Of a stretch of DNA of 64,000 bases, positions 12,324-35,300 are shown piece after piece. Where the stretch lies: positions 4,446,507-4,510,506 of the forward strand of contig OY718803.1 of assembly GCA_963070105.1 (NCBI GenBank), read 5' to 3'. A model generated the notes under the pieces. The model was not told where the DNA came from. It searched no databases and saw only the letters and a program-made list of their open reading frames with translations. The translations under genes were made by a program, and so were the position numbers. This DNA is from Litomosoides sigmodontis (Eukaryota; Nematoda; Chromadorea; Rhabditida; Onchocercidae). Within the stretch, counting starts at the first letter, position 1; every line of letters begins with the position of its first letter.

Positions 12324-15176
12324 AGTCATCCATTCTGCTGGCATTTGTAATTTTAAAGTACTCTCGAACATTTAAAGCAGTTAATAGAAGTTGTTCTCCA
12401 CAGGTCCCTAAATGAACAGCTTGGTTGAAACAAAATTACTATCAATACTGCGAAGCTGCTCTCTTAGCTACGCTTAGCCACGATGACATTTTCTACAATT
12501 TTTAAATTCATTAAACCTGCGCTAACAATGGATACTCTCAAACGACAGTTAATAATCGGGAAAGAAGTGGAAAGTGAAACGTGTGATTTGTTATCGATAT
12601 GCTTTTTCGGAACATTGTTTAGGTAAGTCCGCGCGCAACTCGTCAACTAATCCATTCGAAGAGCTGTCGGAGGATGATAAAGCGTCTTCCGTTAAGCGAT
12701 CATAACGATCAGCGTTCACTTCTCGCTTCTCTTTCATTTTCAGCTTCCGTAAGAACTTCCGCATAGAAATATTCGGAATGCAACTAAATGCATTAACGAA
12801 AATTTTATACCGCCATAAATTAAAAAGAAATAAAGCGCTACAAGTTATGAAGCAATGCTAATCTCCACGACTGTGTGATAGCATTCAGAAGACGCACGAT
12901 TGATGTTTTCTGTACATTACACTTATAATTTAGAGGAATACAAAGGAAGAGTGAATATTAATGTTTGAGAATTTGATATAAGATGAAAGAGAGTGATTTG
13001 GAAATCAATCTAGCTTAAATAAGCAATGTGACAGGAACAACTGCTCTAAAACTGATAAAGAATCTAAGGAAATTTAGATACAGCTGAACTTGGGAACTTA
13101 GAAGTTGTCCGAAATCGTAGAATGTACTAAGGATGACCAATAGTCATTAGCATTAGTAGTAAGATATACTGACATAATGATAAGCAAGTTACTAACAGTA
13201 GTAATGTTCGAGTAGACGACCAATTTAACCGGAACGGTCTGCCCTTTTAGTTTTTGTCAACTTTCAAATTATCCGAACCTGTCAGCAGGTTATCAAGCTT
13301 TCATCACTATGACAGGCCGTGTCCATAACCACAAACAAATGTCCACGAGACAAACTCTCAGTAGAAGTTTCGGATTGATGAGATTGCATAAAACGATGAT
13401 CATCACGTAACATAACAGATCACATTAATAGCACTACAGAAATTGCCTAGCAGAGTAAATGAATCATTGTTACGGGTGAAGCTGGTTCTCATCCCGTAAA
13501 CTTTTACGTAAAATTTCTAAAGATAATAAAGTGAATGTATAAAGCAAAAGCACGTCAAGAATACACGATAAGGCGCGTCCGGTCCATATGTTCAGTCATC
13601 TCCGGTAGCCCACCGTATGGCCGTTGGAGAATCTGTGTGGAACTGTCCTGACGTGCAATATCGACATAAAACAGTGCTGCTGCTGCTGCGCTGCTTGATA
13701 CCTAAATAGTTTTTGATGATTGCGACGTTAAAGAAAGCAAACATAGAGGAACAATCCACTAACGCTACTTATCAATGTGACCAGCCAGATGACCTGTCAT
13801 TGCGGAGACACTACCAGTCATCTGTCTGAAGTTGCGAAATTAAAAAAGAATTTTTTCAGTCAGCAAAATTCTCATCCGTAAAATTCTTCTCATCTTGCAG
13901 CACGAAAATGAACGATGCTTAATTAATAAAGCTTACTTCAGCAAATATTACATAGGGAAGCAATAGGCGCCGATGACTTGTTTCATATGTTTAGAGAATG
14001 AATTTGAATGAACTGAACGGAAAACCGGAGTGAAATAATGAGCGGGTCAGCCACTGCTTACTCTACCGGGAAGGGTCAGAGGGAGTCGTTGCAACAACAA
14101 ATAGGGAAAAGATTTCCCGTCAAGGGAACGGGAAGAGAGTGGTCGGCGCTACGGGACGAGCCTTGCACACCGCCGCACGCTCCTCCATTCGCCTCATCTT
14201 AATCAATCCAACGGGACGGCGGGGGAGGTAGGAGGAGGAGGATATCTGCAACGCGCACTACCCTTCCTCCACAACGTCAATTATAAAGGAAACACCTAGA
14301 GAGGGGGGGAGGGGGAAGGCCACGTCGACAGCGCACCGTAGGACGTACAGCTTCGCATGTTCTGTGTACGCGTGGTTGCCTGTGTGCACAGACAGATAGT
14401 CGTATCGCTGTGCGTGTGTGGGTATGATATGTGTGGGGTGGGTGGATTGATGGGGCGACGAAGTGGGTCGAATTCGTTGGGTTCATGCCTCTTTCATTGA
14501 ACAAGGAGGGAGGAGAGAGGTAGAGATCACAGCCAGCTAACTGCTCCTCTATCGTGCTTATTTGGGAATTGATGATCTGATCCGATCTGATCCGATCCGA
14601 TCTTATGTGCAGCGTTCCTTCAACATCTCTCTAATGTCCTCTCTCCTCTCACACTTTTCACAGGCGGACATGACTAATCGTTAGCATTCATTTATCCGTT
14701 TTTGCATTTTTCCTTGTGTGACAACTCGTTCTAAGTTACTTACGTGAGGCTTGAGGAACAAGTTCAGGACAGGTGAAACTATCAGATTGCTGAAGTTAAT
14801 GTCCAAAATCCAACAGCTCTCGCTTAAAAAGCAAGCGAACGAAAACATTGTGATGTTTAGTTGGAAGAGGGGATGTTTCGAAGATGCAGAACTTCAGAGT
14901 TCACTTCTCCGTGCACAGTACATCTTTCCAACATTTTACTGACAACATTTTTAAATGGAAATGAATCGAATTTATAAGGTGGCGTCTTTGTCAGACCAAT
15001 GGAGGTGTACTGTTCGCTGCTTTTTAAAATCGGAAGAATTATTGAATAAGCCAGTCGATTGGATGACATAATTCAGTTAACTGTGTTCGCCTGAAAATAG
15101 CAAACATTTAAATCCTAAGTGACCAATCATTTCTCGTACGGTATGTTTGCAATTTCGATAGGAACTTACGAGGCAG
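12324..15176. other. Convergent intergenic region with GC-rich patch
   Basis: This is about 2.85 kb between the 3' ends of the MARVEL and innexin genes. It shows no coding similarity. A GC-richer, purine-biased patch spans about 14090-14520, and a short GATCTGATCC-type tandem lies at 14574-14603. Open frames in the patch have low-complexity content and were not accepted as genes. Confidence 0.55.
14574..14603. repeat. Short GATC(C/T)-based tandem repeat
   Basis: The unit GATCTGATCC and its variant GATCC recur about five times in 30 bases. It lies downstream of a GC-rich patch. No function is indicated. Confidence 0.7.
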
Positions 15177-18100
15177 TCAATTTTGAGTCTTCTTCGCATC
15201 CTTGCAGTCTTGATAAATGCGCCATAACGCCGCAAACAGATCAGCTGCCACCAATTCGCCAGCGTTGTCGCTCACCAAGTGCAGCACTGTTATTGCATCC
15301 TAAAAGCACCGCGATTGCATCCTTGAGCTTTCCGTCTGATGGCAGTGCTACCGGCCTCTGTCGACGTAGCAGAGGGACGATGAGCATTGATCGAAATGAA
15401 GTCAGTGCCGTCTAACGTTCCTTACGTTTCGGCAGTTATCCTCACTGAAGTGGAGATAGTTAAAGTGCAAACCTTTCCGGCCGGATAGTGCAGGAAATAA
15501 TCGAGCTCCTCCTCGGTTGGCTGAATATTGTGAAAGGTCTGAAAGCGTCCTGTTCAACAGCCTTTATTCTGAAGTCTGTTAAAAAACCTAATTGGAATTC
15601 AGTTCCATCCCATCGATATTTGTTTGCTCGGACTCATTCAATGTTGGAAGTTTTTCGTCGTTGATGAATCGCTTTAAGAGTTCCTTGCTAACTTGCACCA
15701 CTCAGTCCGATCAATAATTGAAAAGAATACATCAAGAGAAGCTTACCAAATAAGAAGATACGAAATTTCTGGAATAGCTTGGTACAAAAGTTATCACTGT
15801 CCAGTAGCCTAAGTTAATAATTGTTAGAAGGCCTAAAGCCATCAGCCAGAACCACAAGGCGAGGAATATTTTCTCGTTGAACATATTTATCATCAAAACA
15901 CATTGGACAGTTTTTCGATTTGTATTGCCAATTTCACGGATTGTCACATCACAAAAGGTAACCTCAAATATTCGGCTAATACAGAAAAAATTTCGATCAG
16001 CGATAGCACAACGCAGAAAGTCGTGCAGTTAAATTGTGTTGAACTTTTTCAAGACCTGTCTGCATCATCAATTTTAAGCAACATTTTAACTGATATTTGA
16101 GGATTTCATCAAAAAGTTTTGAATTTTAAATGTATAATAGCAAACCCGTGGGAAATTGCCGCTTATAGACCACTCTCTTCCGTGAATTAAATCGTTGAGT
16201 ACTCCGAAACCCCAAAAGTAATATTGCATTCCGAGGAAACGATTCAGCAGGTAAAGTTGCATGACGATATTCAGCACATTCAAGCATTTGCAAAATAAAT
16301 ACAGTGCCGTGACGTACATTTGTCGTAGTGGTACTAGAAAGGATGAAAATTTACTTGAAGATTTCTGTTGGCAAGTAAAGTCTGTGAAGGTGGAACTGCA
16401 CCTGCTTCCACCCTCACTCTTATAATTTTGATATTATCCTCGCCACAACGATCAGGCAAATTTAACAATTTTAATGAATTTTCACATGTTTTAACTGCTC
16501 TCATATCACAGTGGATGGAATGATATCAATCGAAGCATAATAAATTCTCTACTATAAGTTGCTCCATCGTTTGAAAGAAATAATTAATTTGTATACGTCA
16601 ACGAATCTGTGAATAAACCACTGTGACATTCTCGTCAACAGTTGATATGACTATCAAATGTTAACTATCAACTACTGTGTATCGTAATCGAGCTAGATTA
16701 CTGTCAGATCAAGAGCTGTACAGTACTTTTAGTTTTAATTCAACCATACCGAAGTTTCCAATATTTTTTTCAAGACATTAAAATTGTGATCTTAGTTGAA
16801 TTGATTGTGCAATAAAAGACACAACGTTACTAAATCTTTTTCTCAATTTCCACGAGGGAGGGAGGACTCCGTCGATGAGCTAACGAAAGTTTGTTGATGA
16901 GGTCAAATGTTCAATTACGCCTTGAATTTCTTTTTTTCAGTCGTTCGAGATTGTTTTTAATAAAGCTCTCCGCCAATCACCTTCCGCACTAACTAGTTAG
17001 ACACAAAACCTTAACTTCTCGCTAATTAGAAATAAGTGTGACCATTCCTTTGTATGAATGGTCACACTGGTCAACTAGCGCCACAGCTACAAATTCTTGT
17101 TTATATTCCTTAAAAAGCGGAAATTATAGAGTATATGTTCCGCTTCGCAAACTGTCACTCACTAAAAGTTCATCACATTCCTTCTTAATTTGCATTTTAT
17201 CTTGCTCCTCTCCACTCACTCCCATTCCCGTGGAACGCTGAACGCTGATCGATAGCTGGTCAGTTGCAAGCGTACCTATTAATTTGGCATACTGGCACTT
17301 CCTTCGGTTGAACTCCATGATGTAAGTGATCTGCTGCGCTTGCGCAAACAGGTCTCCTCGACTCCTCGACCTCTGGAACAGACAGAATGAAATTAAATTA
17401 GTTGGGAAGCGTTTGCATTCAACAGCTTTGTGGAAAAGGAGGTTTTTACTTCCTTCAGACATCGCTTTTTGCCCATTTTTCTGGTGAGAATTGCTGCATC
17501 GACGATCGCTTGCATATTTAATCCTAAAATACAACATCTGCTCGTTGTAATTGAAAATTTTTTTTTAAGGGAAAAATTGAAGAGAATCAGCACAGCTACC
17601 GTCAAACGCCATGTACCAGGAAATCCAGAAAACTAGCGTACCCGTACGCCAATTAAACGTTGTCCAGATGGTCCGAGGTACGAGAAATAGCAATGCTTGT
17701 AAGGTGAGAATAAACGGTATCCATTGATAATAATGTATGTGATATTGATTACGCCTCGTAGCATCCTAAAATGCTGGACAAAGAACCTGATGAGGTACAA
17801 CTTTGGTGTAAAATTGCATTGATCCATCACTTAGTGTGTTCTCTGATTTCAGTTTACATTTTGAAATGCAAATAGGAATTACAGCAGGTATGTCATTGGG
17901 AAATGCCACAAAGTAGGTATTTTCAACGAAGCAAAAATTCTCGATGTACTGCTCCCAGCCATTCTGAAAACAACCAAATCGTTAAGTATGAAATGAGCAA
18001 AGGAAGAGATTTCACGAGACTAATCAGTCTTTATGAGCCCTTTCGTCAATTACATTAATGCGATGAGGAATTTTTAGGCTTCCGATTGTGCGAGTTCAAT

Positions 18101-18753
18101 AAAATAGAATTCCCAGTGATAAATGTTCAACGTACGGTTCAAATTATCACCCTTATAAGCTGATCTCGTTCCTTTGAAAATTGCCGCCTTTATTAGTTTG
18201 TTATGATTATCGGAAAGAGTGGTGTATGAATTGTTTCTTTTTCCTGATATGTTCAAACAGATCTTAATAATTCAAATGAATTTAGATCCGTTAGCTCTTC
18301 TGATATTTGCCAAAAAGAATTGAGAACCTGAAATTCAGCAGGTATCCAGCATTGTAACGGCTCTCCAACATACTGTTTCGCAGCAACAGTTATCACGCAA
18401 ATCAAAAGCATAATGTTAGTGACCAAGTAGTTACACCTGTCCACCACATCATCGTCGTATTTCGGCTTCAAACTTTGCAAATATCTGTCTAAAATTAACA
18501 CAATTTCAAATTACTATAATCCTGTTCAGTGAGAAGTAATATGAAAGGGATACATGCTGAATGAAAAGGAGTAACTTACTTAGTAGGAGAGAAACTGTTT
18601 TTGTACTAAAAAGTCACTTGTTCTACATTTCTATAAAATATCAGGTGGTTTCATAAACAAAGAGACAGCGAGAGGAGGATGTGATATTACTCTCGCAGAA
18701 ATTGCAATTGATTGATTCGTAACTGAGCAAAACTTACCAAAATTTCGGATCAT
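15177..18753 (-). CDS. Innexin gap-junction protein
   Basis: There are ten exons: 18753-18738, 18488-18328, 17963-17883, 17765-17642, 17523-17450, 17372-17276, 16333-16146, 15962-15747, 15538-15473 and 15299-15177. Phases close for 381 residues, the usual innexin length. The N-terminus is the typical short leader ending in DDDVVDR. TM1 is followed by YVGEPLQCWIP (residues 45-55) and ENFCFVEN. Next comes YYQWIPFILTLQALLFLVP for TM2, then LYLFCKCLNVLNIVMQLYLL for TM3. Two extracellular-loop-2 cysteines (251 and 268) precede MINMFNEKIFLALWFWLMALG (TM4). Each extracellular loop has the expected two cysteines. The C-terminus has HLVSDNAGELVAADLFAALW, which aligns with the conserved innexin tail. 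The joint from exon 8 to 9 skips a possible frame at 15690-15580 that has no usable donor. A TTTCAG at 18790-18785 is a likely trans-splice site. The paralogue identity is not assigned. Confidence 0.95.
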
Positions 18754-21037
18754 ACTGTCAAGATCTAAGGGAGGCCGCAGGTATCTGAAAAAAAGACTTT
18801 TGAGTACTAAATTTGAATTGCGAGTTAAAAAAAAAAGAAGTTAAAAAAAGTTGATTTTATGCATCCATTGGGAAACTTCATTGTAATTAAATAAAGTTCG
18901 ATGTAACAAATGCTGAGATTATTGGGTAGAGAGAGGTTTTAAGTGAGAAAAAAAGCAGTTTTAGTGCTAAAAGGAAACGTGGAATGATTTGGCTATCTTT
19001 TAGGCGTAGCTGAGAGAGCGATCGGATGACGAGATAATAGGAGCGCAGCACAAGCACATTTTTCCGCATTCGATTTAAAATCACATCATGCTAATTCCTA
19101 CGGTGAAGCGTCGATACCTTGAAATTTCAGATGGTCATTTAGTGCTTGCAGCATATCGGAAATGAGTTCTTTTTGAATTTATAAAATTGCACATTAGCAT
19201 TCCCATAATTGGTGACATACCTGAATTCTAGCAAGCTTTACCTGAAATCTAGTAATTTCCGTGGAACCGTTTATCCTTCAGCACTGCAGATTTTCCTCCA
19301 ACACGACGATGATGCATGTATCTATCACATTTCTAAGTCGAAATTTTCCATCCAAAATTGAAGCAAACAGGCAACTGTTGCTCACTTTATCATCTACATG
19401 GCTGGCAAGATAGAAATAACTCAACTTCAATGACCTGAAAGGAAGAGGAAAGAAGATCATCGTATGAACTGACAATACTAAGAGTTAGTCCTTTCTACCA
19501 CCACCAATTAATTTCTCTGCATTTTAAAGCGTTAATGAAATTGGGGAAGAACTAACTTGCTTTGTCATTCAGTGGGATTGCGACTGAATGGCATTTTTGA
19601 GTTTATAAAATAAATTAGTCTTCTACTGTAATTTACTGCACAGATTTTCATGTATGCAAGGAATGACATTAAATTGCAAGAAATATTAAAATAGCATTGA
19701 AATATCAATATTATAATACCACTCATCTTGTTAATTGCATGCGTCAATGGCAGTTACGTATCCAACGAACCTGAAATTTAATTATTTAGCTTTAACTTAG
19801 AGTCTATGATATGAAGCTTCCAGATCGATTTAAAATTTGATGTGGTGTGTAAAATTGAAGATGATCTATTTCTTAATTTTAATTGCAGAAACTTATCTTA
19901 CTCCGTACAGCGCATATGAGTGAAGTTCAAAAACGCTCAAAGGCAATCATTTGTCAGCAATTTTGTCCTTTCCATTAAAATGTTAATCCCTAATTTTTTG
20001 GACTTGTCGGAAAGTTTCATTTTATTTAGAATAATTAACCCTTTGAATACGTTTAATTTTACAAATGTATGCACCCGAAAACCGACATTTTCCAAGCGTA
20101 CAAGGACGCATCCAGAAAGTCAGTACGATGAGATCATGAAGTGCTTCTTGGTATTTGTTAAGAAGACCTGCGTGATGCCATGAAATCAACTGAAGGGGAG
20201 AAAAAGATGACCTCATGCATGACCTTATTGAATAAGTTGATAAAGACTACTTTTTGTGAGTGACAGCAGGTACCACGTGCACCACTTGTAATTGCTCACT
20301 TTCTGAGATGAGTGCACGCCAAGCAAACGTCGCCTTCTGATGAATCAGAAAAAATATCAGTCACGTGAGAACATGACAGTACCACTCAACCAATCAAATA
20401 AATCATGCAAATTCGGACACCAAGTGATGTCTACCGGTTTACGTACAAACTGATGGATGCGGAAACGATCCGAGAAAGTTCTCCTTCACTTACACTCCCA
20501 CTAATACGTATTTTAGGAAATAAAGATTGATAAAGGAAGTGTTGGATGATAATATCACACTAAACTATCCATCACCATTCATTCCATCCCTTTTACGGTC
20601 GTTATCCGAAAATTGCGCCAAATTCCGAACTTTTTATCCCTGTTGAAATAAAAACTTTGTTCACCCATTATTTGTCTTGTTTGAGTCATTGCTGATTGGC
20701 AGCGTCGTCATATTGATTCTTCCTAAAAGGACGCTATTGTTGAAATAACTTTGAAATTTCTTATTTTAGCTTTTTCAGAATTACAGCGAACAAATACTCT
20801 TTTAATGCCATAGTTATGCTGTAGATTTTTGAAGTTGGAAATTTTTTGATTTATCTCTTTTCCTGATATTTTATATGATATCGGTGTGTCTGTTGAGTGT
20901 TGTACGAATAGATTAAAGCAGGTGCTACACGTGACGTTTAAACGTAAGTAATGAGGATGACTGTGTGCTTTCGTGTACTTCAAAAATCATATTGTTGATG
21001 AATTGCATTGCGGGGGAGTAATTCGTTGAACTGGAAG
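18754..21037. other. Divergent upstream region of innexin and collagen genes
   Basis: This is about 2.3 kb between two genes transcribed away from each other. It is AT-rich. Several acceptor-like motifs occur on the minus strand (near 19120, 19240, 19433 and 19769). One minus-strand frame from about 19432 to 19278 could be an isolated exon, but no family is recognised and no consistent splice partner was found. Confidence 0.5.
18785..18796 (-). promoter_or_regulatory. Probable trans-splice acceptor of innexin
   Basis: A T-rich stretch ending in TTTCAG lies 31 bases before the innexin ATG. It is a strong acceptor with no in-frame coding sequence needed upstream. Confidence 0.55.
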
Positions 21038-22657
21038 ATGGGCCTTGTCAGAAATGTCACTATAGCAAGCAGCATTTCCGTAGTAGTTGTAGTGACATGT
21101 ATCACTGCTGTAACCCATTTAATCAACGATTTAAACTCATTGTACGACGAAATTATGAGCGATACGCAGGAAATTAAGGTAGTTCAATTCCGTTTTCCGC
21201 GTTTCTTTTGCTAGATTTTCCTCGTTGCAAAATTAATGATAAGTAATACATTCATTTTTTTGGCAAACAAATCAAGCAGAATGAAGTTTGGGTAGGAGGA
21301 AGGAATCCTTTTAAAGTTTCATTGAAATTTTCATATTCGACGGAAAAGTCATAAATGTCACCAATAGCGCTCTAAAATCCAATTAACATTTTGAGTAGAA
21401 AAAATTCCAAGAGGAGTGGAAATGAAGATCGGATATGTGCGGAGATGATAAGAAAATGTTGTGAAACTTGAAGGTCATCAACGAGAATGCATGGAAGGGA
21501 ATGGTGGAGTTGCGGGCGCAAAAGGTACACGGAAAAGACAGAACTCAACCGATCCATCATCAATTCCTTCTGCGCTATAGCCTGAGGACAAAGAGATCTT
21601 TTCCCCCTCAGCAATGTGGTAAAATCAAAACTTTTGAGACAGCACAGCGCATCTATCTTCAGTGAATTCATCGCTACTTCTTCAGCAATTTCAGCTACCG
21701 TCATTGACCATAGAAGTAGGTAATGTCCTAGAATTTTAGAATGCGGTCAAAGTCCTAACAGATGTCCACGCGGCAAACGAGGTCCACAAGGCGAGAAGGG
21801 AGAGCCGGGAGGTCGAGTTTGTTTTATTTCAGGATACAATATTTTCTTTTCGTATGAATCAAAATTGTTTTGATAAATCTACCACTGCAATAATTTCTAC
21901 TCAATATTCATCCCTTCTATTGCAGAGCCGGGTGAACCTGGCATACCGGGACTCCCAGGTGTTGATGGCATTAGTGCTGTTCTAAATTTAACAGAATCTG
22001 GTTGTATTCGGTGCCCAGCTGGACCGAGCGGACCGCGAGGTCCCGATGGGCACCCAGGTGAAGTTGGTTCACCAGGAAGACCTGGAACTGCTGGAATGCA
22101 AGGCAGAGATGGAATACCGGGACGGCCAGGTCCATATGGTGATGACGGTGAACCAGGTAAGTTAATATTTCAAACAGAAAGTGTAAATGTCGAGAAATGA
22201 AAAGTTAGAGGTCAAAATTTTAGGTAATCGAGGTCCACCAGGACTTGACGGCCCATCTGGAAGAGATGGTATAAGATACATTTCAATGCCTGGTGATCGA
22301 GGTATAACCGGTGAACGCGGAAGACCTGGAAGGCAAGGAGAGCATGGAAGAAATGGCTTTCCTGGTGCTCAAGGTGAGATTGGTCCTCCTGGATCAGAAG
22401 GATTGCCCGGAAGAGCCGGGGCACCAGGCTTACCAGGAAAAGTAAGTCTTTCCATGTAAAATGAATAAGACAGGAGGTTTTTTGGAGAGCTGGAAAAATC
22501 CTAAATTAAATAAAACTCCAACAGCGTGGCATTCTCATTTTTCGACTCCACATTTTCCACTCATTATTTTTCAAGAATTCGTAAATTTCAGCGAGGCGAG
22601 CCTGGACTACCTGGACCTCAAATTCACTACTGTCCTTGTCCAGTATTGTTGGCGTAG
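21038..22657 (+). CDS. Cuticle collagen
   Basis: There are seven exons: 21038-21178, 21474-21524, 21686-21719, 21740-21811, 21926-22156, 22224-22441 and 22592-22657. Phases close for 270 residues. An N-terminal hydrophobic segment ([19 protein letters not shown]) is followed by a juxtamembrane stretch with [12 protein letters not shown]. Then come Gly-X-Y blocks of about 10, 21 and 20 triplets. They are bounded by the cysteine clusters [12 protein letters not shown] and YCPC, the arrangement typical of nematode cuticle collagens. A dibasic RGKR at the start of the first Gly block may be the subtilisin-type processing site. The middle block is interrupted by YISMP. Exon 2 uses a weak acceptor (CTTGAAG) and is the least certain part, and the intron between exons 3 and 4 is only 20 bases, shorter than usual. 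The gene converges with the coiled-coil gene, 197 bp away. Confidence 0.9.
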
Positions 22658-22854
22658 TGCATTAGCAATAAAATGTTACAAAAAATGTGCTGATAAAATA
22701 GCGTTAAAAACATGAAAAGTATTACAAGGATGAGCACTCGGTCACTTATAGGTCAAGCAAAAGAGTTCGAATGAAATCTCAGCATGCATACTCTGATACA
22801 AACACGAAATTAATTTTAATTCCAAAAAATGTTAATCTTACAAATTCTGAAGTT

Positions 22855-23384
22855 TCATAAAAGATGAGATAACCCGGTGGAGCTGTTGTGTCGCATCCTG
22901 TATTGTTCCAGTTCTCGTTTCAAAAGTTCATTCTCTGCAACTACCATTTCATACTCTCTTTTTAAATCAGCCATCTCAAGCACTTGCTCTTTCGCTTCAT
23001 TCAACTGCTTCCGCTGCTCATTTTGCTTGAGAAGAATCTTTTCCATCCTTTCTGCAAGAAGTTTTCGAGTCACTTTCTGATCCGGAAGTTTGGTTTGCTT
23101 GATTTGATAACTGATTTCATAAGTAAATCATGGAAGTTTTACCCCTTCCTGTTCCATTCAAAAATCGTACTTTAAGAAAAGCCTCTTAGCTTCACTGTGG
23201 CATTTCGAAATACCGCAAAAAGCTCTTCAGACAAACCCAAAAAAATCAATAATCTGATATTCCTAATAGAAATATATTTTTCCTTGGCTTTGCAAAAAGT
23301 ATCATAAATGCCTTTGTGAGCGTGAAGATCTCTCTGCAGCGATGCAATAATCGCTTTCATTACTTTTACGGTATCTTCCGCCAT
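22855..23384 (-). CDS. Small coiled-coil protein of unknown function
   Basis: A minus-strand start at 23384 opens a frame (MAEDTVKVMKAIIASL...) that reads helical for about 37 codons. The 3' exon (about 23110-22855) encodes a strongly charged coiled coil with heptad-like spacing, including RKLLAERMEKILLKQNEQ and ENELLKRELEQY, and ends in GLSHLL. The acceptor for this exon is probably ATCAG at about 23113. How the two parts are joined is unresolved. No GT donor lies near codon 37, and the donors I can see (for example GCG|GTATTT at about 23214, or AA|GTACGA at about 23170) leave a phase conflict. A short middle exon with CHSEAKRLFL is possible. I do not recognise a family. Confidence 0.5.
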
Positions 23385-25472
23385 GCTTTACCATCAACGT
23401 GAAACCATTTCCGCCTAAGCAAAGCTTTGGATTAGTTGCGTGGAATGCGTCAGATGAGAAATGAAGGAAAATGGAAGATAAGACTGGAAATCGAACAGCA
23501 ACACTAGGAGCTTATCTCAGTCTCGGAATGCATATCTACGGGTTATGAAGCCAGCGGCTTAGTACATCTGAAAGCGCAGGACATCTGAAGGAAACAAATG
23601 ATAAGGAAGCGGCTGGGGGTGAAGTAGGACTTGATAATGGATCATCACATCACAGCCACAACATTCAGACCGATAATGATCTCTCCGATGAACGCTGCTG
23701 CGCCGGTCGTGAACGGCGGGTGTTGTGGGCAGGAAGGACTGCGAGAAGCTACCTGCGATCGTGCAAATTCTCTGTGCTGCTGGAAATTCGACTTGGCAAA
23801 ACCTGTTTGTTTTAAATGTTTACAATATGATATGATAAAGTCAAATTTCATGTATGGGAGAATTATATGAAATTAGTTGCTCAAATTTGCTATCCCAAAT
23901 ATAGACGAACATGATCATTTAAGAAATTTGTTTCAAATTGGTTACACCGTTGAAAAATGACAATGCTGGATGGCTAAAGAAACTTTTCTAAGAAATTATT
24001 TCTGAAGTTCCATGCCATTCAAATATTCTGATAATTTGCTTTTGCGCAAAAGAACTGAATGGAAGATTTACTCTTTTTTTTGAAAAAAAAAAGAAACGTG
24101 TGGGAGATGACTGCTTAAGCGAGAAGTAATACTGCAAAAGACGACCGGTAGCGGTAACTAGCTGAGAGATTTTATTAAATTTCAAGGGGCTTTATCATCC
24201 TTCTCGGAACTTCTACTAAAAGAAGCTCGGAGTGAGGAAGAAGTCGAAAGTGGCCGGGAAGATACCTAAATAAGGTACTGGTTGAGTACAGAAAGCCTTC
24301 CGTACTGATTACAGGAGCCTTCAACAAGCACTATCACGGTGATAAAAATCTTTCGCTTCTTAAATTTTACTCTTTTTTCACATTTCAATTTCAAAACTAC
24401 CCTTTGCTATATATGCAATTCAAAAAGGATCTTTACGACAGAGTGTGAGCATGGGTGTGAAAGTCGAACTTTCGATTACTTCAATAATATGGCGTAAATG
24501 CATAACTCTTTCAATCTAACCCTAAAAGATGTCTCTTTACTTTCAGACTTTTCGAGCAACCCATACTGTCTATCATTCGCAAATTTGCAAATGAAAATAT
24601 TTCAGTTAGTTTAACTGAAAATAATTTCAAAAATGCTTTTGACGATGAATCACAGAAAGCACATAAAACGTCAGATAAAAATGCCAGTCATATCACATCA
24701 CTTTCATTTGTCTTTATCAATGTCAGCCACCATTCATGTATTTGTGTGACCGGAAAAATTGAAATTTAAATAAGTTTCTATGAACTAATTCGCTACGCAA
24801 TGTGGAAATTTTCTGGTGGTGACGATCTCAGTTAATGCTAAGATAGCTTTTCTATTACAGAACTTTTAATTTTGGTTTCTCTTTGGTAGTTATTGAAAGT
24901 CAGGTAGAGGTAAATGATACTTCTTCCTTCATTTATTATCCACTGATAAAATCTTTCCTTGCCTTTAGTTGTGTGTAGATTAAAAGAATTAAAATTTTGC
25001 GGCATTTACAAATTAATTTAAATACTGCAAATTATTCTCATATTAACACGTGATTGATAACAAGTGCACGTGACAAATGATACTGCAAAAAATAAGATGT
25101 ACAATTTGAAGCCGCTCATCTGAAAGATGGAAGAATTGAGGATCGTTGGCTAAGTGAATGCTAATGGATATGGGCGAATTGGAATAACTGCTGCAATTTC
25201 CGGAATGTTTTAAAATCTCAGAAGAGGAAAGTTATGAAAGTTTAAGCTCATTGAAAAACAATGAAAAATGCTACAACAATGTGGAATTTTACAGATTTTG
25301 CAATGTTTGTTTCACATTTCCCAAAAATCGCTGAAAAAAGCTGACTTGTAATTTATGATTTCCGGAAAAATTATTAGTTATAATTGCAAGGCACAAATAA
25401 TTTACTAATTTAAAGAACACTCGTACTGTACCGTGTTAAATCTAATTCTATAAGAGTTTCCTTACATCAATA
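23385..25472. other. Intergenic region between coiled-coil and LET-23 genes
   Basis: This is about 2.1 kb downstream of LET-23 and upstream of the coiled-coil gene on the same strand. It is AT-rich. A slightly GC-richer patch lies at about 23580-23780. It contains no recognised gene, RNA or long repeat. Confidence 0.55.
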
Positions 25473-35285
<9,813 letters not shown>

Positions 35286-35291
35286 TGATGG

Positions 35292-35300
35292 CTGCAAAAA
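35292..35300 (-). promoter_or_regulatory. Probable trans-splice acceptor of LET-23
   Basis: TTTTTGCAG ends six bases before the signal-peptide ATG of the EGF receptor gene, which supports this start. Confidence 0.6.

Noticed and set aside
14277..14504. Minus-strand Pro/His/Arg-rich frame in the GC-rich patch
   Set aside because: Low-complexity content from CT/GC-rich DNA, no recognised domain and no exon signals.
15580..15690. Possible extra innexin exon with LLKRFINDEKLPTL
   Set aside because: The acceptor would be weak and there is no in-phase GT donor before the stop. Direct joining of the flanking exons keeps phase and normal spacing.
19278..19475. Minus-strand frame of 65 codons upstream of innexin
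   Set aside because: It follows a TTTCAG but has no recognisable family and no partner exon that fits in phase.
22212..22424. Minus-strand frame opposite the collagen exon
   Set aside because: It is the antisense shadow of Gly-X-Y codons, which seldom make stops on the other strand.
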